DNA from: a bacterium A37T11
GTDB lineage: Bacteria; Bacteroidota; Bacteroidia; Sphingobacteriales; Sphingobacteriaceae
NCBI GenBank assembly: GCA_900109895.1
Contig: FOBR01000012.1
Span: 62,001 to 126,000, forward strand
DNA: 64,000 nucleotides
Direction of reading: 5' to 3'
The notes beneath the pieces are model-generated. The model was not told where the DNA came from. It saw only the letters and a program-made list of their open reading frames with translations, and did no database searches. Shown in pieces: positions 17,842 through 27,165 of this stretch (the first letter of the stretch is position 1; each line of letters opens with the position of its first letter). The position numbers and the translations under genes were made by a program.

Positions 17842-20358
17842 AGGTCCACCCGTTTCAACTCTTCCGGCAAATCGTCGTTCAAATAACGGTTCTCCATCCA
17901 GGAACAGCGAGAAATCGTACCACCCGAAACTTTTTGTAGCAGGAAGCCAAAGGTCTGCACCTTCATCTCGATGGATTACCCGGTTTATAGGCTTGTTTCC
18001 ATATACATGATCCTTGAGCACTACGTGCAATGTTTTGTCAGCAAGATTTTTTATCTGGAGCCCAACACGTATGGTAGCGGACCGGGTGTTTGAAAAAAGG
18101 ATATCTTCTATAGTGGTCACTACTAACATTGGGTCGGCTGCATGTCCTTTCAGCTCGCGAAAAAATCCATTAGGACCGTAGACTCGCAGGTGGTATTTGC
18201 TTTCTTCAAAATGGTCTATGGGCCACCGATAGGTCAGTTTATCTCCTGGTTTTACCGCAAATGACCAGGTTTTCACAGGCAAAAAAGTCTTTCCTCCTTC
18301 AGGATTAGTTTGAAGGTAATTGTTTGGTGCGTATACTTCAAAGGCCGCACCTGCAGTGCGTTCTCCAAAACGTCGGGTGGCGACCTGAAAATTTAGGTAA
18401 ACCGATGTGTCAACCCTTCCCCCGTCTACAGACAATTCATAAGGCAAGGCACAGGAGTCTTTAACTCCGGGCTCCTGTTGCGGAAGTAGCCCCGACCTGA
18501 CCGGATCTTGATTGGCTTTTGCAATCTCTTCTTCAGTTAGCGCTTTGAAACCAGATGGTAAGTTCTTGAACCGCGCATTAAAGATAGTCTGAATGAAAAC
18601 ATCACGTTGCAAAAATTCAGGCAACTGCATCTTCTCCCCATTGTATGGTCTGAATACTGAACTCAGATCTCCGGTCACCGTTCTTCTCCATGGGCTGATG
18701 TTCGTCTCGGTCAGGTCTTTTCCCGTTTTCTTCTTCAGAAAAGTCTCCAAAAATCGAATGGTGGACGTAATATCACATACTTCTGAATTGACCCAACCGC
18801 CTCTGGACCAAGGAGAGGCAATAATCAATGGAACGCGATAGCCCAACCCTACTGGCCCTTCTCTCTGCTCGCTCGCTTCGAGGTCTTTTCGGGCCTTCTC
18901 CTCTTCCATGGTCACATATTCATCGGCTGTATCAATGCCATCCGAAACCGCACCGGAATCCTTGTCACCTGGTTTGGGGGCAACAAAGGGCGGTATATGG
19001 TCAAACATCCCATCGTTTTCATCGTAGTTCAAGATAAAAATGGTCTTTTTCCAAACCTCCGGATTTTTCGTCAGGATGTCGAGCACCTCTGATACATACC
19101 AAGCGCCAAACCATGGAGAACTGGGATGGTCTGAAAATGCCTGCGGGGCCACGAGCCAAGAAACCGTGGGTAGTTGGCCCGAACGTACATCTTCCCGAAA
19201 TTGGTGCAATACATCCCCTTTAGGCACACTCATCGTTCTTTCCTCCGCTCCTTCTTTATAGGACAGGGTGGTTTTTTGATGATAATCAGGGTCGTTGCGA
19301 TTATCCGTAAAGGCCTTTTTGTGTAATTGCTGTTGCATCGGCGGGAGCTTTTCAAAAGTCGAAGGGTTATAACTAGCCAGTTCTTCTGTATACTTGGCCA
19401 ATTGTGCTTTTTTTTGCGCCAACTTGTTTTTAATAGGCTGCGCCTGGTTGATGCGCGTTGTCTTTAAACTGGCCTCTAGTGCTGCGATTTCCTGAGGTAG
19501 TTCTGCGGTGCGCTTTTGCAGAAATTGAATATGCCCATGACTAAAACGAACCTGATATTGCGTAAACCATTCCAGGTTGTTATCGGTAAAATTGGCCAGC
19601 CAATATTCATTTTCTCCTTCTAGCTCTGTCTGGATGCTTAATTCGTTCTGGTATACCTTCCAGCTGATGCCGTTCTCCTCCAGTCGCTCGGGAAATGTTT
19701 TCCAACTTACTTCTTTGTTGTAATACACATCGGAATTCCGCACATTGTGCTGGCCTGGCCCCTGCCCTTTCAAAGCGCCAGACCAAAAGAATAGCCGGTT
19801 AGTGGTCGTGCCGGTCAACGAAGAACAAAAATGTTGATCACAGATGGTGAACGCATCGGCCAACGCATAATAAAAAGGAATGTCGTCTCGGTTTACGTAT
19901 CCCATGGTCAAAGGCATGTCGCGATAATCTTTGTTACCGCTACGCTTGGCGTCCAGCCATTTGTCATATTTTCCCCCATTTCGGGCATCGACCTGATTCT
20001 CCCAGGAATGCGGCAAGCCACCCATCCAGGTAAACTTGCTATCTTTCATGTTCAGTCGGAACGGGGCAAAGGTGTGTCCTTGATTTTCCGTTTGCATCCA
20101 CACCAGGTTTTTGTTGGGAAGTGTGATGGCTCTTGGATCGTTGAACCCCCGGACACCACGCAATGTTCCAAAACAATGGTCAAATGAGCGGTTCTCCTGC
20201 ATCAACATCACGACATGTTCCGCATCAAAAAATGTGCTTCCGGCTTCTGGATTAATTTTAAGCGCTCTTCTCAGGCTATCGGGCAAAGCACTCCATAAAC
20301 CTGTACTGCCAGCTAAAAAGGCGGCTTTTTTTATAAATTCCCTTCTATTTTCCATCAT
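17809..20358 (-). CDS. Tat-exported phospholipase C (phosphocholine-specific PLC family)
   Basis: 849 residues. The twin-arginine leader is NRREFIKKAAFLAG. The phosphoesterase domain begins with MLMQENRSFDHCFGTLRG (Glu55-Asn56, Asp60-His61), with further family blocks (PHSW, FCSSLTGTTTNRL, LNYDENDGMFDHIPP). Two C-terminal beta domains (about 640-840) match the bacterial PLC tail. The family cleaves phosphatidylcholine or -ethanolamine to diacylglycerol and the phospho-head group. Residues about 270-340 form a charged, helix-rich insert. The ATG follows the aldehyde dehydrogenase stop directly (TAA-ATG), so it is the last gene of the ethanolamine-type operon, which favours phosphatidylethanolamine as a substrate. 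Confidence 0.88.
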   Translation of the reverse strand: MMENRREFIKKAAFLAGSTGLWSALPDSLRRALKINPEAGSTFFDAEHVVMLMQENRSFDHCFGTLRGVRGFNDPRAITLPNKNLVWMQTENQGHTFAPFRLNMKDSKFTWMGGLPHSWENQVDARNGGKYDKWLDAKRSGNKDYRDMPLTMGYVNRDDIPFYYALADAFTICDQHFCSSLTGTTTNRLFFWSGALKGQGPGQHNVRNSDVYYNKEVSWKTFPERLEENGISWKVYQNELSIQTELEGENEYWLANFTDNNLEWFTQYQVRFSHGHIQFLQKRTAELPQEIAALEASLKTTRINQAQPIKNKLAQKKAQLAKYTEELASYNPSTFEKLPPMQQQLHKKAFTDNRNDPDYHQKTTLSYKEGAEERTMSVPKGDVLHQFREDVRSGQLPTVSWLVAPQAFSDHPSSPWFGAWYVSEVLDILTKNPEVWKKTIFILNYDENDGMFDHIPPFVAPKPGDKDSGAVSDGIDTADEYVTMEEEKARKDLEASEQREGPVGLGYRVPLIIASPWSRGGWVNSEVCDITSTIRFLETFLKKKTGKDLTETNISPWRRTVTGDLSSVFRPYNGEKMQLPEFLQRDVFIQTIFNARFKNLPSGFKALTEEEIAKANQDPVRSGLLPQQEPGVKDSCALPYELSVDGGRVDTSVYLNFQVATRRFGERTAGAAFEVYAPNNYLQTNPEGGKTFLPVKTWSFAVKPGDKLTYRWPIDHFEESKYHLRVYGPNGFFRELKGHAADPMLVVTTIEDILFSNTRSATIRVGLQIKNLADKTLHVVLKDHVYGNKPINRVIHRDEGADLWLPATKSFGWYDFSLFLDGEPLFERRFAGRVETGGPSKTDPFMGRI

Positions 20359-21723
20359 TTAACCCATCAAGTGCCAGCCTTTTGGTTTGGTAAAGGCTCG
20401 TAGTCCCTGATGGGACAGCGTGGCACCAATGCCCGAATGCTGCCTGCCGCTCCATGGCAGTGCCGCACTCACCCGGTCACAGCAATTCCAATAAGCCGAA
20501 CCTGCATTCACCTCTTTCAGGATTTTCACCGCCCGCTCCTTGGATTGACTATAAACCCCTGCTGTCAGCCCATATTCTGTATCGTTCATTAACTTCACCG
20601 CCTCATCATCGCCTGTTACTTTCATAATTCCGATGATAGGGCCAAAACTTTCTGCGCGCATCACATCCATTTCGTGCGTCACATTGACCAGTACCGTCGG
20701 CTCAAAGTAGTTTCCCTTCCCTTCAGGTGCTTTTCCACCTGTTAGGAGCGTAGCCCCTTTGTCAAGTGCGTCGGCTACCTGTGCTTCCAATAAGCTAACT
20801 TGCGCCCGGCGCGTCAAAGCACCAAAATACACACCCTCTTCCTTTGGATCACCCAGTTTCCAGGCTTTCACCTGCGACACAAATGCAGCCAAGTAATCAT
20901 CATACACCCGCTCATGTACGTAAATCCGCTCTACCGAGCAGCAACTCTGCCCGTTGTTATAAAAAGCCCCATCGGCAGTTCCTTCGGCCACCGCTTTGAT
21001 GTCGGTAAGATCTTCGGTAATGTACAATGGATCCTTTCCTCCCAATTCTAATTGGCAGGGAACCATCTTTGGCGCCACTTGCTCATAAATATATTTACCA
21101 GTCTGATAAGAGCCGGTGAAAAAATACCCATCCAGCGGAAGGGCCAATACAGCCTTGCCCACGTCCCCTGCTCCTATAGCTGTCTTGAACACATCATCCG
21201 GAACACCGGCTGATTTTAATAAACGTTCTATTTGCAGCCCTGTATTCGTCGCAAATTCCGAAGGTTTGTAAAGCACTGCATTGCCTGCTAATAAGGCAGG
21301 CACAAAAACGTTGACGCCGACCAGATAGGGATAATTCCATGCCGATATGTTGGCTATAACACCGAGCGGTTCGTAGCTGATCTGTTCAGCCGTCGTTGCA
21401 CCAACTACCATTGTCTCATCACGCAGGTATTCCTCAGCGTTGTCCGTGAGCCAGGTGATCCGTTTAATTGCTCCGTTTACTTCATTACGTGCCTGTTGTA
21501 AGGGTTTTCCGGTTTCGGTGGTCAGGATCTCGGCCAAGCCTTCAATCTCTATTGACAGCAAGCCTTTAAAACGTCGCAAGGTTTCTACCCGCTCGGACAG
21601 TGAGATGACTGCCCATTCTTTCTGAGCAGCTACTAACGCATTGTATTTACCCGCCAAGCTTTCAGCGGTATCCTGGGCCAGTGAATTGATGATTTCCCCA
21701 TTTGCCGGATTCGTTATATCCAT
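20359..21723 (-). CDS. Aldehyde dehydrogenase family protein
   Basis: 454 residues, NAD(P)-dependent. The blocks ISAWNYPYLVGVNVFVPALLAGNAVLYKPSE, LELGGKDP (catalytic Glu) and NNGQSCCSVERIYVH (catalytic Cys) are clear. The best match is the succinate-semialdehyde-type group. In this operon the expected substrate is the aldehyde formed from gamma-glutamyl-ethanolamide by the Fe-ADH, giving gamma-glutamylglycine. It is about 72 bp after the PuuD-like gene and directly abuts the phospholipase C gene. Substrate from context only. Confidence 0.85.
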   Translation of the reverse strand: MDITNPANGEIINSLAQDTAESLAGKYNALVAAQKEWAVISLSERVETLRRFKGLLSIEIEGLAEILTTETGKPLQQARNEVNGAIKRITWLTDNAEEYLRDETMVVGATTAEQISYEPLGVIANISAWNYPYLVGVNVFVPALLAGNAVLYKPSEFATNTGLQIERLLKSAGVPDDVFKTAIGAGDVGKAVLALPLDGYFFTGSYQTGKYIYEQVAPKMVPCQLELGGKDPLYITEDLTDIKAVAEGTADGAFYNNGQSCCSVERIYVHERVYDDYLAAFVSQVKAWKLGDPKEEGVYFGALTRRAQVSLLEAQVADALDKGATLLTGGKAPEGKGNYFEPTVLVNVTHEMDVMRAESFGPIIGIMKVTGDDEAVKLMNDTEYGLTAGVYSQSKERAVKILKEVNAGSAYWNCCDRVSAALPWSGRQHSGIGATLSHQGLRAFTKPKGWHLMG

Positions 21724-21795
21724 CGTGTATATGATTAATATTTACTCTCAATTTAATAAAAGCCATCCCTTAAGCCTATTGCTTACAGCCTAAAA

Positions 21796-22494
21796 CTATG
21801 TGCTTATGGCTGTAAAAAAAGCTTCCCGTATATTTTTTGCAAATGGGCTGTGCCCGTCTGCCATCCGTTCCGGATGCCATTGTACCAAACATAAAAAAGC
21901 ACCAATATCAGGATTCATTGGTTCCAGAGCCTCTACTACGCCATCCGGGGATTGGGCAGAAGCAACTAATCCGGCACCTATATGGTCGGCGCTTTGATGA
22001 TGTAAACTGTTGATGAGCCCCTGTTTTTCTCTTAGTATCCGAAATAATTCTGAGTTAGTGTCTATCACTATCTCGTGGTCCCGGGCTACTCCTGTGGGCA
22101 GGCCATCGTGCCGGAACTTTCCCCAAGATGGAAGATCTGGAATCAATGTGCCACCAAAAAAAACGTTGATTAGCTGCAAACCCCGGCAAATACCCAATAC
22201 TGGCACCGCACGCCGCTGAATCCTTTCCATCAATTTCATTTCAAAGTTATCCCTTTGTTGGTCAAAATCGGAATCTGAACAATATTTCACATATTCCGGC
22301 GCGCCATACAAGCTTGGATGTACGTCTTCTCCTCCAGTGAAAACCACCGCATCGCAATGTTCAAATTCGGTAAGGTTGTCCAGCTGATAGTCCATCCGAA
22401 CAATCTCTGCCAGTTCAGGACCTTGTTCCATCCAGCTGGCATACAGTTCATACTTCCTTCCGCCGGTTATGCCGATCCTAATAGGCTTGCTCAT
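21796..22494 (-). CDS. PuuD-like gamma-glutamyl hydrolase (class I glutamine amidotransferase fold)
   Basis: 232 residues, peptidase C26 type. Nucleophile Cys103 in LGICRGLQLINVFFGG and the histidine/glutamate of VQWHPE. In the Puu pathway the homologue releases glutamate from a gamma-glutamylated acid. Here the operon logic gives gamma-glutamylglycine to glutamate plus glycine. The start overlaps the end of the Fe-ADH gene by 17 bp, so translation is probably coupled. Confidence 0.85.
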   Translation of the reverse strand: MSKPIRIGITGGRKYELYASWMEQGPELAEIVRMDYQLDNLTEFEHCDAVVFTGGEDVHPSLYGAPEYVKYCSDSDFDQQRDNFEMKLMERIQRRAVPVLGICRGLQLINVFFGGTLIPDLPSWGKFRHDGLPTGVARDHEIVIDTNSELFRILREKQGLINSLHHQSADHIGAGLVASAQSPDGVVEALEPMNPDIGAFLCLVQWHPERMADGHSPFAKNIREAFFTAIST

Positions 22495-23626
22495 ACAATA
22501 TTCTAAAGTCGTTGCGACTCACTGGTTTTGGATTGTTTGGATGGGCAAAATCGGCCACGGCCAGATCTGCCAGCGGATCCAAATGTTCCTCTTTAACGCC
22601 TATTTCACGTAACTTTCGTGGTATGCCAATGCGTGCATTCAGGTCAAACAGGTATTGTACGACCGATTCCCCGTTTTCTTTTGGCAACTCAAGCGTGTGA
22701 GCTATACGTTTAAACTTGTCTTCAAAGCCTGCAATGTTAAAGCCCATCCCGTACGGGATATTGACTGCATTGGCCAGTCCGTGGTGCGTGTCAAGCAACG
22801 AAGAAAGCGGATGTGCCAGCGAATGCACTACGCCAAGACCTTTTTGAAAGGCTATCGCTCCCATCATCGAGGCCATCAACATATTACTGCGCGAGTTCTC
22901 ATCCGGATCCAACACCGCCTTTTCAAGCGAATGGGCGATCAGGTACATGCCTTCCAACGCAATGCCGTCGCAGATGGGGTTGGGGTTTTTGGCTAGAAAT
23001 GCCTCCATATTATGGGTCAATGCGTCCATGCCTGTGGCTGCTGTGATGTGCGGTGGTAAACCCATCGTGAGGAGCGGATCGGCAAAAACGATCTGTGCCA
23101 TGAGCTTGGGAGAAAAGAGTATCCGTTTTTGGTGGGTCTCATCATCGGCAATGATCGCACTACGCCCCACTTCGCTTCCCGTGCCGGAGGTAGTGGGTAT
23201 CGTGATGAAAGGCGGAACCTCATTGGTTACGTAAACATCGCCGCCAATAAGGTCGTCGTACTTGAATAGGTCTTCGCGGTGATGGACACGCAAAGTAATA
23301 GCCCGCGCAATGTCTAGCGCGGCCCCGCCCCCAATACCAACGATGCTGTCACGATCGGTAGAATCCCAGACCTCTGTACCCTTGTACACATCTGATTTGA
23401 CCGGGTTTTTATGGGTATCAGAAAACACGACTACAGAGATTCCCGCACGCTCCAAATCGGCCACAATTTCTTTAAAAAAAGGTAGCTGTGCTATGGTGGG
23501 ATCGGTCACGACCAATGGCCGGGACAGCGACCGTTTGTTTAAGTAATCCGGAAGTTCTTTCACGGCCCCGCAACCGAAACGGATCGTAGTAGGGATCGTG
23601 AGGGTAATGATTTGTTGACTATTCAT
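22478..23626 (-). CDS. Iron-containing (group III) alcohol dehydrogenase
   Basis: 382 residues: N-terminal Rossmann-like domain with VGIGGGAALDIARAI (about 95-110), then the all-helical metal domain with VVHSLAHPLSSLLDTHHGLANA containing Fe-ligand histidines. Cytoplasmic. Lying between a gamma-glutamyl-amide synthetase and a gamma-glutamyl hydrolase, it takes the place that the amine oxidase PuuB has in putrescine degradation. An alcohol dehydrogenase there implies that the glutamylated substrate ends in a hydroxyl group, which fits ethanolamine. It is 16 bp after the synthetase gene. Confidence 0.87.
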   Translation of the reverse strand: MNSQQIITLTIPTTIRFGCGAVKELPDYLNKRSLSRPLVVTDPTIAQLPFFKEIVADLERAGISVVVFSDTHKNPVKSDVYKGTEVWDSTDRDSIVGIGGGAALDIARAITLRVHHREDLFKYDDLIGGDVYVTNEVPPFITIPTTSGTGSEVGRSAIIADDETHQKRILFSPKLMAQIVFADPLLTMGLPPHITAATGMDALTHNMEAFLAKNPNPICDGIALEGMYLIAHSLEKAVLDPDENSRSNMLMASMMGAIAFQKGLGVVHSLAHPLSSLLDTHHGLANAVNIPYGMGFNIAGFEDKFKRIAHTLELPKENGESVVQYLFDLNARIGIPRKLREIGVKEEHLDPLADLAVADFAHPNNPKPVSRNDFRILYEQAY

Positions 23627-23642
23627 ATTTGCAAATAATACA

Positions 23643-25001
23643 TTAAATTATCTCGAAGTATCTTTTTAATTCCCAATCTGTCACTGACTTAGCATATTGA
23701 TGCCATTCCCATTCACGGCTGCTGCAGAAATGATCGACAAAGTTTTCACCGAAAAGTTCTTTGGCCACTTCAGATTCGCGCATTTGGGCGGTGGCTTCGC
23801 GCAAGTTAGCTGGTAATTTACCATTAGAAGAATCCAGGTAACCACTACCTAAGGTAGCAGGTTGTTCCAGCGTAAGGCCCCTTTTAATGCCATATAGTCC
23901 GGCAGCCAGACAGGCCGCGATGGCGAGGTAGGGGTTGGTATCTGAACCCACTACGCGGGTCTCAATACGCGTGGACTTAGATCCGCCCAGCAAAATGCGC
24001 AGGGCCACCGTACGATTATCCAGTGCCCAAGTGAGCGTAGTCGGTGCCCAAGCCCCTTCTACCAACCGTTTATAACTATTTATCGTCGGCGCCAGCATCG
24101 GCAGCATATGTGGCAGGCAAAACAGCTGCCCTGCGATGTATTGCTTCATGAGCGTGCTCATGTGGTTTTGATCTGTTGAATCGTAAAACAGGTTGGTGGC
24201 AGACTCACCATCCCATAAGCTTTGATGTACATGCCCACTGCAACCTGGTAGGTCTTCTCGCCATTTGGCCATAAAAGAAGCCATTATACCATGTCGATAT
24301 GCAATTTCTTTGACGGATGTTTTAAATAGAATTGCCCGGTCGGCAGCTTTCAAGGCGTCTGAATAGGTGATCGCCGCTTCATACACTCCTGGTCCGGTTT
24401 CGGTATGCAGCCCCTCCAACGGAATGTCAAAGCGGCCTAGCAGATCAAACAACTCGCTAAAAAATTCATTTTTCAGCGAGCTACGCAAGATAGAATAGCC
24501 AAACATGCCCGGTGTTAATGGCTTGGGATCGCGAAAACCTTTTTGAGCAAAGCTATCGGGCGTTTCTTCAAAATTAAACCATTCAAACTCTTGTGAAAAA
24601 AATGGTTTAAAACCCAGCGCATGACATTCCTGGATCACCTTCTTCAGCAATTGCCGTGGACATACATGCGCACCCTGACCTTCGGCATCCACGAAATCAC
24701 CCAGGAAAAAGGGTACCCCATTTTCCCACGGAATCTTACGAAAGGTGTTGAGATCGAGTTGTAGGGGCATATCCGGATAACCGGAATGCCACCCTGTAAA
24801 CCGGCTGTTATCATAGGCCTGGTCGTTGGAATCCCAACCAAAAACCACGTCGCAAAAGGCCAGTTCACCCTTCAGGACAGACTTAAATTTATCCACGGAT
24901 ATATATTTACCCCGCAAGACCCCATCAATATCAGCTGCTGCCAGTTTTACCTTGCCAGAGGGATGCTGCCTTACATATTCTTCGATTTGTTCTACTGTCA
25001 T
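23643..25001 (-). CDS. Glutamine synthetase-family gamma-glutamyl-amide synthetase (probable gamma-glutamylethanolamide synthetase)
   Basis: 452 residues, of the PuuA/GlnA4-type subfamily rather than a biosynthetic glutamine synthetase. Seen: beta-grasp start (VKLAAADIDGVLRGKYIS), EFEWF metal block, TGPGVYEAA, CSGHVHQSL and RIETRVVGSDTNPYLA. Expected reaction: glutamate + ATP + amine to a gamma-glutamyl amide. The start overlaps the permease stop by 4 bp (ATGA). Next to an ethanolamine-type permease and an alcohol dehydrogenase, ethanolamine is the likely amine; putrescine or another monoamine is less likely. A degraded copy of part of this gene lies at 34294-34465. Confidence 0.85.
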   Translation of the reverse strand: MTVEQIEEYVRQHPSGKVKLAAADIDGVLRGKYISVDKFKSVLKGELAFCDVVFGWDSNDQAYDNSRFTGWHSGYPDMPLQLDLNTFRKIPWENGVPFFLGDFVDAEGQGAHVCPRQLLKKVIQECHALGFKPFFSQEFEWFNFEETPDSFAQKGFRDPKPLTPGMFGYSILRSSLKNEFFSELFDLLGRFDIPLEGLHTETGPGVYEAAITYSDALKAADRAILFKTSVKEIAYRHGIMASFMAKWREDLPGCSGHVHQSLWDGESATNLFYDSTDQNHMSTLMKQYIAGQLFCLPHMLPMLAPTINSYKRLVEGAWAPTTLTWALDNRTVALRILLGGSKSTRIETRVVGSDTNPYLAIAACLAAGLYGIKRGLTLEQPATLGSGYLDSSNGKLPANLREATAQMRESEVAKELFGENFVDHFCSSREWEWHQYAKSVTDWELKRYFEII

Positions 25002-26302
25002 TTCTTAAATAACTTAAATAATATATATGTTACGAGCATAATAGCCAGATAGACTAGTCCAATCTCTTTATTATACACAAACATGGATATGAGAGAAACA
25101 ATGCCTACCACAAGCACCACAATAGGAAAGAGCGGATAGAGTGGCACCTTAAAAGGCCTGTGCAGGTCTGGCTCAGTCTTGCGCAACTTTATTAGCGCGA
25201 CCATCGCGATCACATACAGCGTAAGCGCACCAAAAACAGATAGGGTGATGATATCAGCAGTTTTTCCTGACATGAGGGCAAGAATGCCGATAACCATATT
25301 TCCAATGAGGGCATATGCTGGCGTTTGGAAACGGGGGGAAATCTTACCTAAAAAGCCCGGCATGTTGTGTGACCTTCCCATTTCATAGGTAGAGCGCCCT
25401 GCTGCAAGGATCAATCCATGAAAGGAAGCGACCAGACCAAACAGTCCTACGGTGATGAGTAGGTGATACATGGCTGCATTATCGCCCGTGATCTCTGATA
25501 AGGCTAATGGCAATGGAGAGTCTGACGTGTCGCCGCCCACGCCATTTTTATATACAATCTTTTCCCATCCGCCTACGCCTACCGAAGAGAAAAACACCAG
25601 CATGCAGAGCATAGCCAGCGTAAAAATAGCCCAGCCGAACCCTTTTTGGATGTCCCTCTGGGGGTTTTTGGTTTCTTCGGCCACATTGGCAATGCCTTCT
25701 ATGCCCAGAAAGAACCAGATGGCAAAAGGTATGGCTGCAAAAGTACCTGACCAACCATTTGGAAAGGCGTTATGTACCAAGTTGGCTGTGTGAAAATGGG
25801 GGATCGTAATCCCAACAAAGAGCAATAGTTCGCCTACAGCCATCACAGTAATAACCATCTCAAAGGTCGCTGCGGCTTTTACTCCAAACACATTCAGGGC
25901 CGTGAAAAGAATATAGGCTATGATCGCTGTTTCAATAATTGGCACCTGCGGGAAAAAAGCATTAAAATAGGCCCCAATAGCAAAGGCAATGGAAGGCGGC
26001 GCAAAGACAAACTCCACGGTTTGAGCAATGCCCGATATAAAAGCCACGTCCTTTCCGAGCACGCGACCCGCATAATCAAAAACACCTCCTGCTTTTGGGA
26101 TAGCACAAGCCAGCTCACTGTAGCTAAACGTAAAGGTAATGTACATCAACATCACCACCACCGTGGCTACGGCCATGCCAAATGTACCACCCTTTTCCAG
26201 GCCCAGATTCCATCCAAAATACATCCCCGAGATGACGTATCCTACACCCAGCGCCCATAGGGCAAAAGGTGTCAGTGTTTTTTTTAAGGTTGTAGCACTC
26301 AT
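24998..26302 (-). CDS. Ethanolamine-type permease (APC superfamily)
   Basis: 434 residues with about 12 membrane segments. The start TPFALWALGVGYVISGMYFGWNLGLEKGG and the block PFAIWFFLGIEGIANVAEE match, from memory, the bacterial ethanolamine permease (Eat) branch of the amino acid/polyamine/organocation superfamily. It takes up ethanolamine across the inner membrane. It sits 50 bp after the acid phosphatase gene and overlaps the synthetase gene. A 16-bp stretch near its middle has a look-alike at 34468-34483 beside the synthetase remnant. Confidence 0.85.
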   Translation of the reverse strand: MSATTLKKTLTPFALWALGVGYVISGMYFGWNLGLEKGGTFGMAVATVVVMLMYITFTFSYSELACAIPKAGGVFDYAGRVLGKDVAFISGIAQTVEFVFAPPSIAFAIGAYFNAFFPQVPIIETAIIAYILFTALNVFGVKAAATFEMVITVMAVGELLLFVGITIPHFHTANLVHNAFPNGWSGTFAAIPFAIWFFLGIEGIANVAEETKNPQRDIQKGFGWAIFTLAMLCMLVFFSSVGVGGWEKIVYKNGVGGDTSDSPLPLALSEITGDNAAMYHLLITVGLFGLVASFHGLILAAGRSTYEMGRSHNMPGFLGKISPRFQTPAYALIGNMVIGILALMSGKTADIITLSVFGALTLYVIAMVALIKLRKTEPDLHRPFKVPLYPLFPIVVLVVGIVSLISMFVYNKEIGLVYLAIMLVTYILFKLFKK

Positions 26303-26352
26303 TTATTATGGGTTTAATGTCAAAACTGTATCCCCCCAGTTTTGTTACATTC

Positions 26353-27159
26353 TTAATAACTTCTCATCAACTTATTCAATACCTCGTTGCTATCTGCAAA
26401 TGAAGTCGGTTTTTGTCCATGATAAAAAGCCTCTTCCCAATTGCCATACATATGATTAGGCAGCACGATAAAACTCCGGCCAAACTCTAGTCGGTTCTTT
26501 TCCGTCCATGCACGCCTGTCATCCATGGAATAGTTGTTAAAGATAGCAGAAAAATCACCAAGGTTGTCACCCAACAGCATGATTATTTTAAATTTTTCGG
26601 CCACCTTGCCCCTGCGGGTTTCTTTGGAAGAAGAATCGGCCAATAACATCAGATGTTCTTTATCTGAATTGGGAAAATCAAATTTCCGGAGGTTTTCAAC
26701 GGTCTGTTGTTCATCTTCCCGGATGCGGTTGCTAATGTAAAATACCGTCACTCCCTTTGAAGCTGCATAACGGAAAAAGGAGGGCGCGCCTGGTACCGAA
26801 TCGCAGGCTACCTGCTTTGTCCACGATACCCAAGAGGAATCAGAATAATTGCCCTTATTTTGTGCCTGGTGAACATAATACGGGCTATTATCCAACACCG
26901 TCTCATCAATGTCTGTCACCACGGCAAGTGGAAGGCTTGATGGTTCTTTTAGCAATTGGTCCAGGCTAAGCCGCGCGGTATTATATGCCTGATAAGACAG
27001 CGCCCGGTATTCAGCCGCACGCTGCTGCCACAAAGCCCCCCAAGCAGGGGCTTCGGGCATTAGCGACAGACCTTGTTTTTCCTCAACGGGTTTTTGAGAT
27101 TGCCGGCATGCCAATAAACTCAAAAAAAACATAAAATATATGTTCTTTAACCTACTCAT
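26353..27159 (-). CDS. Class C acid phosphatase, lipoprotein e(P4) family
   Basis: 268 residues. Lipoprotein signal ending LLAC (Cys18). The HAD-type DDDD-phosphatase motif is VTDIDETVLDNS (Asp83 nucleophile, Asp85 acid/base), and a second acidic motif is LLGDNLGDF. The family removes phosphate from small phosphomonoesters in the periplasm. It starts 6 bp after the SusD stop, and the permease follows 50 bp later, so phosphoethanolamine to ethanolamine plus phosphate is a sensible role. Nucleotide monophosphates remain possible. Confidence 0.87.
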   Translation of the reverse strand: MSRLKNIYFMFFLSLLACRQSQKPVEEKQGLSLMPEAPAWGALWQQRAAEYRALSYQAYNTARLSLDQLLKEPSSLPLAVVTDIDETVLDNSPYYVHQAQNKGNYSDSSWVSWTKQVACDSVPGAPSFFRYAASKGVTVFYISNRIREDEQQTVENLRKFDFPNSDKEHLMLLADSSSKETRRGKVAEKFKIIMLLGDNLGDFSAIFNNYSMDDRRAWTEKNRLEFGRSFIVLPNHMYGNWEEAFYHGQKPTSFADSNEVLNKLMRSY

Positions 27160-27165
27160 TATAAC

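Noticed and set aside
22655..23234. Several open frames on the + strand opposite the Fe-ADH gene
   Set aside because: They are antisense shadows of a well-defined enzyme gene and carry no recognisable domain.
21796..25001. Putrescine (Puu) degradation pathway
   Set aside because: PuuA- and PuuD-like genes are present, but no PuuB-type FAD amine oxidase is seen. An alcohol dehydrogenase stands in its place and the permease resembles the ethanolamine type, so a hydroxy-amine fits better.
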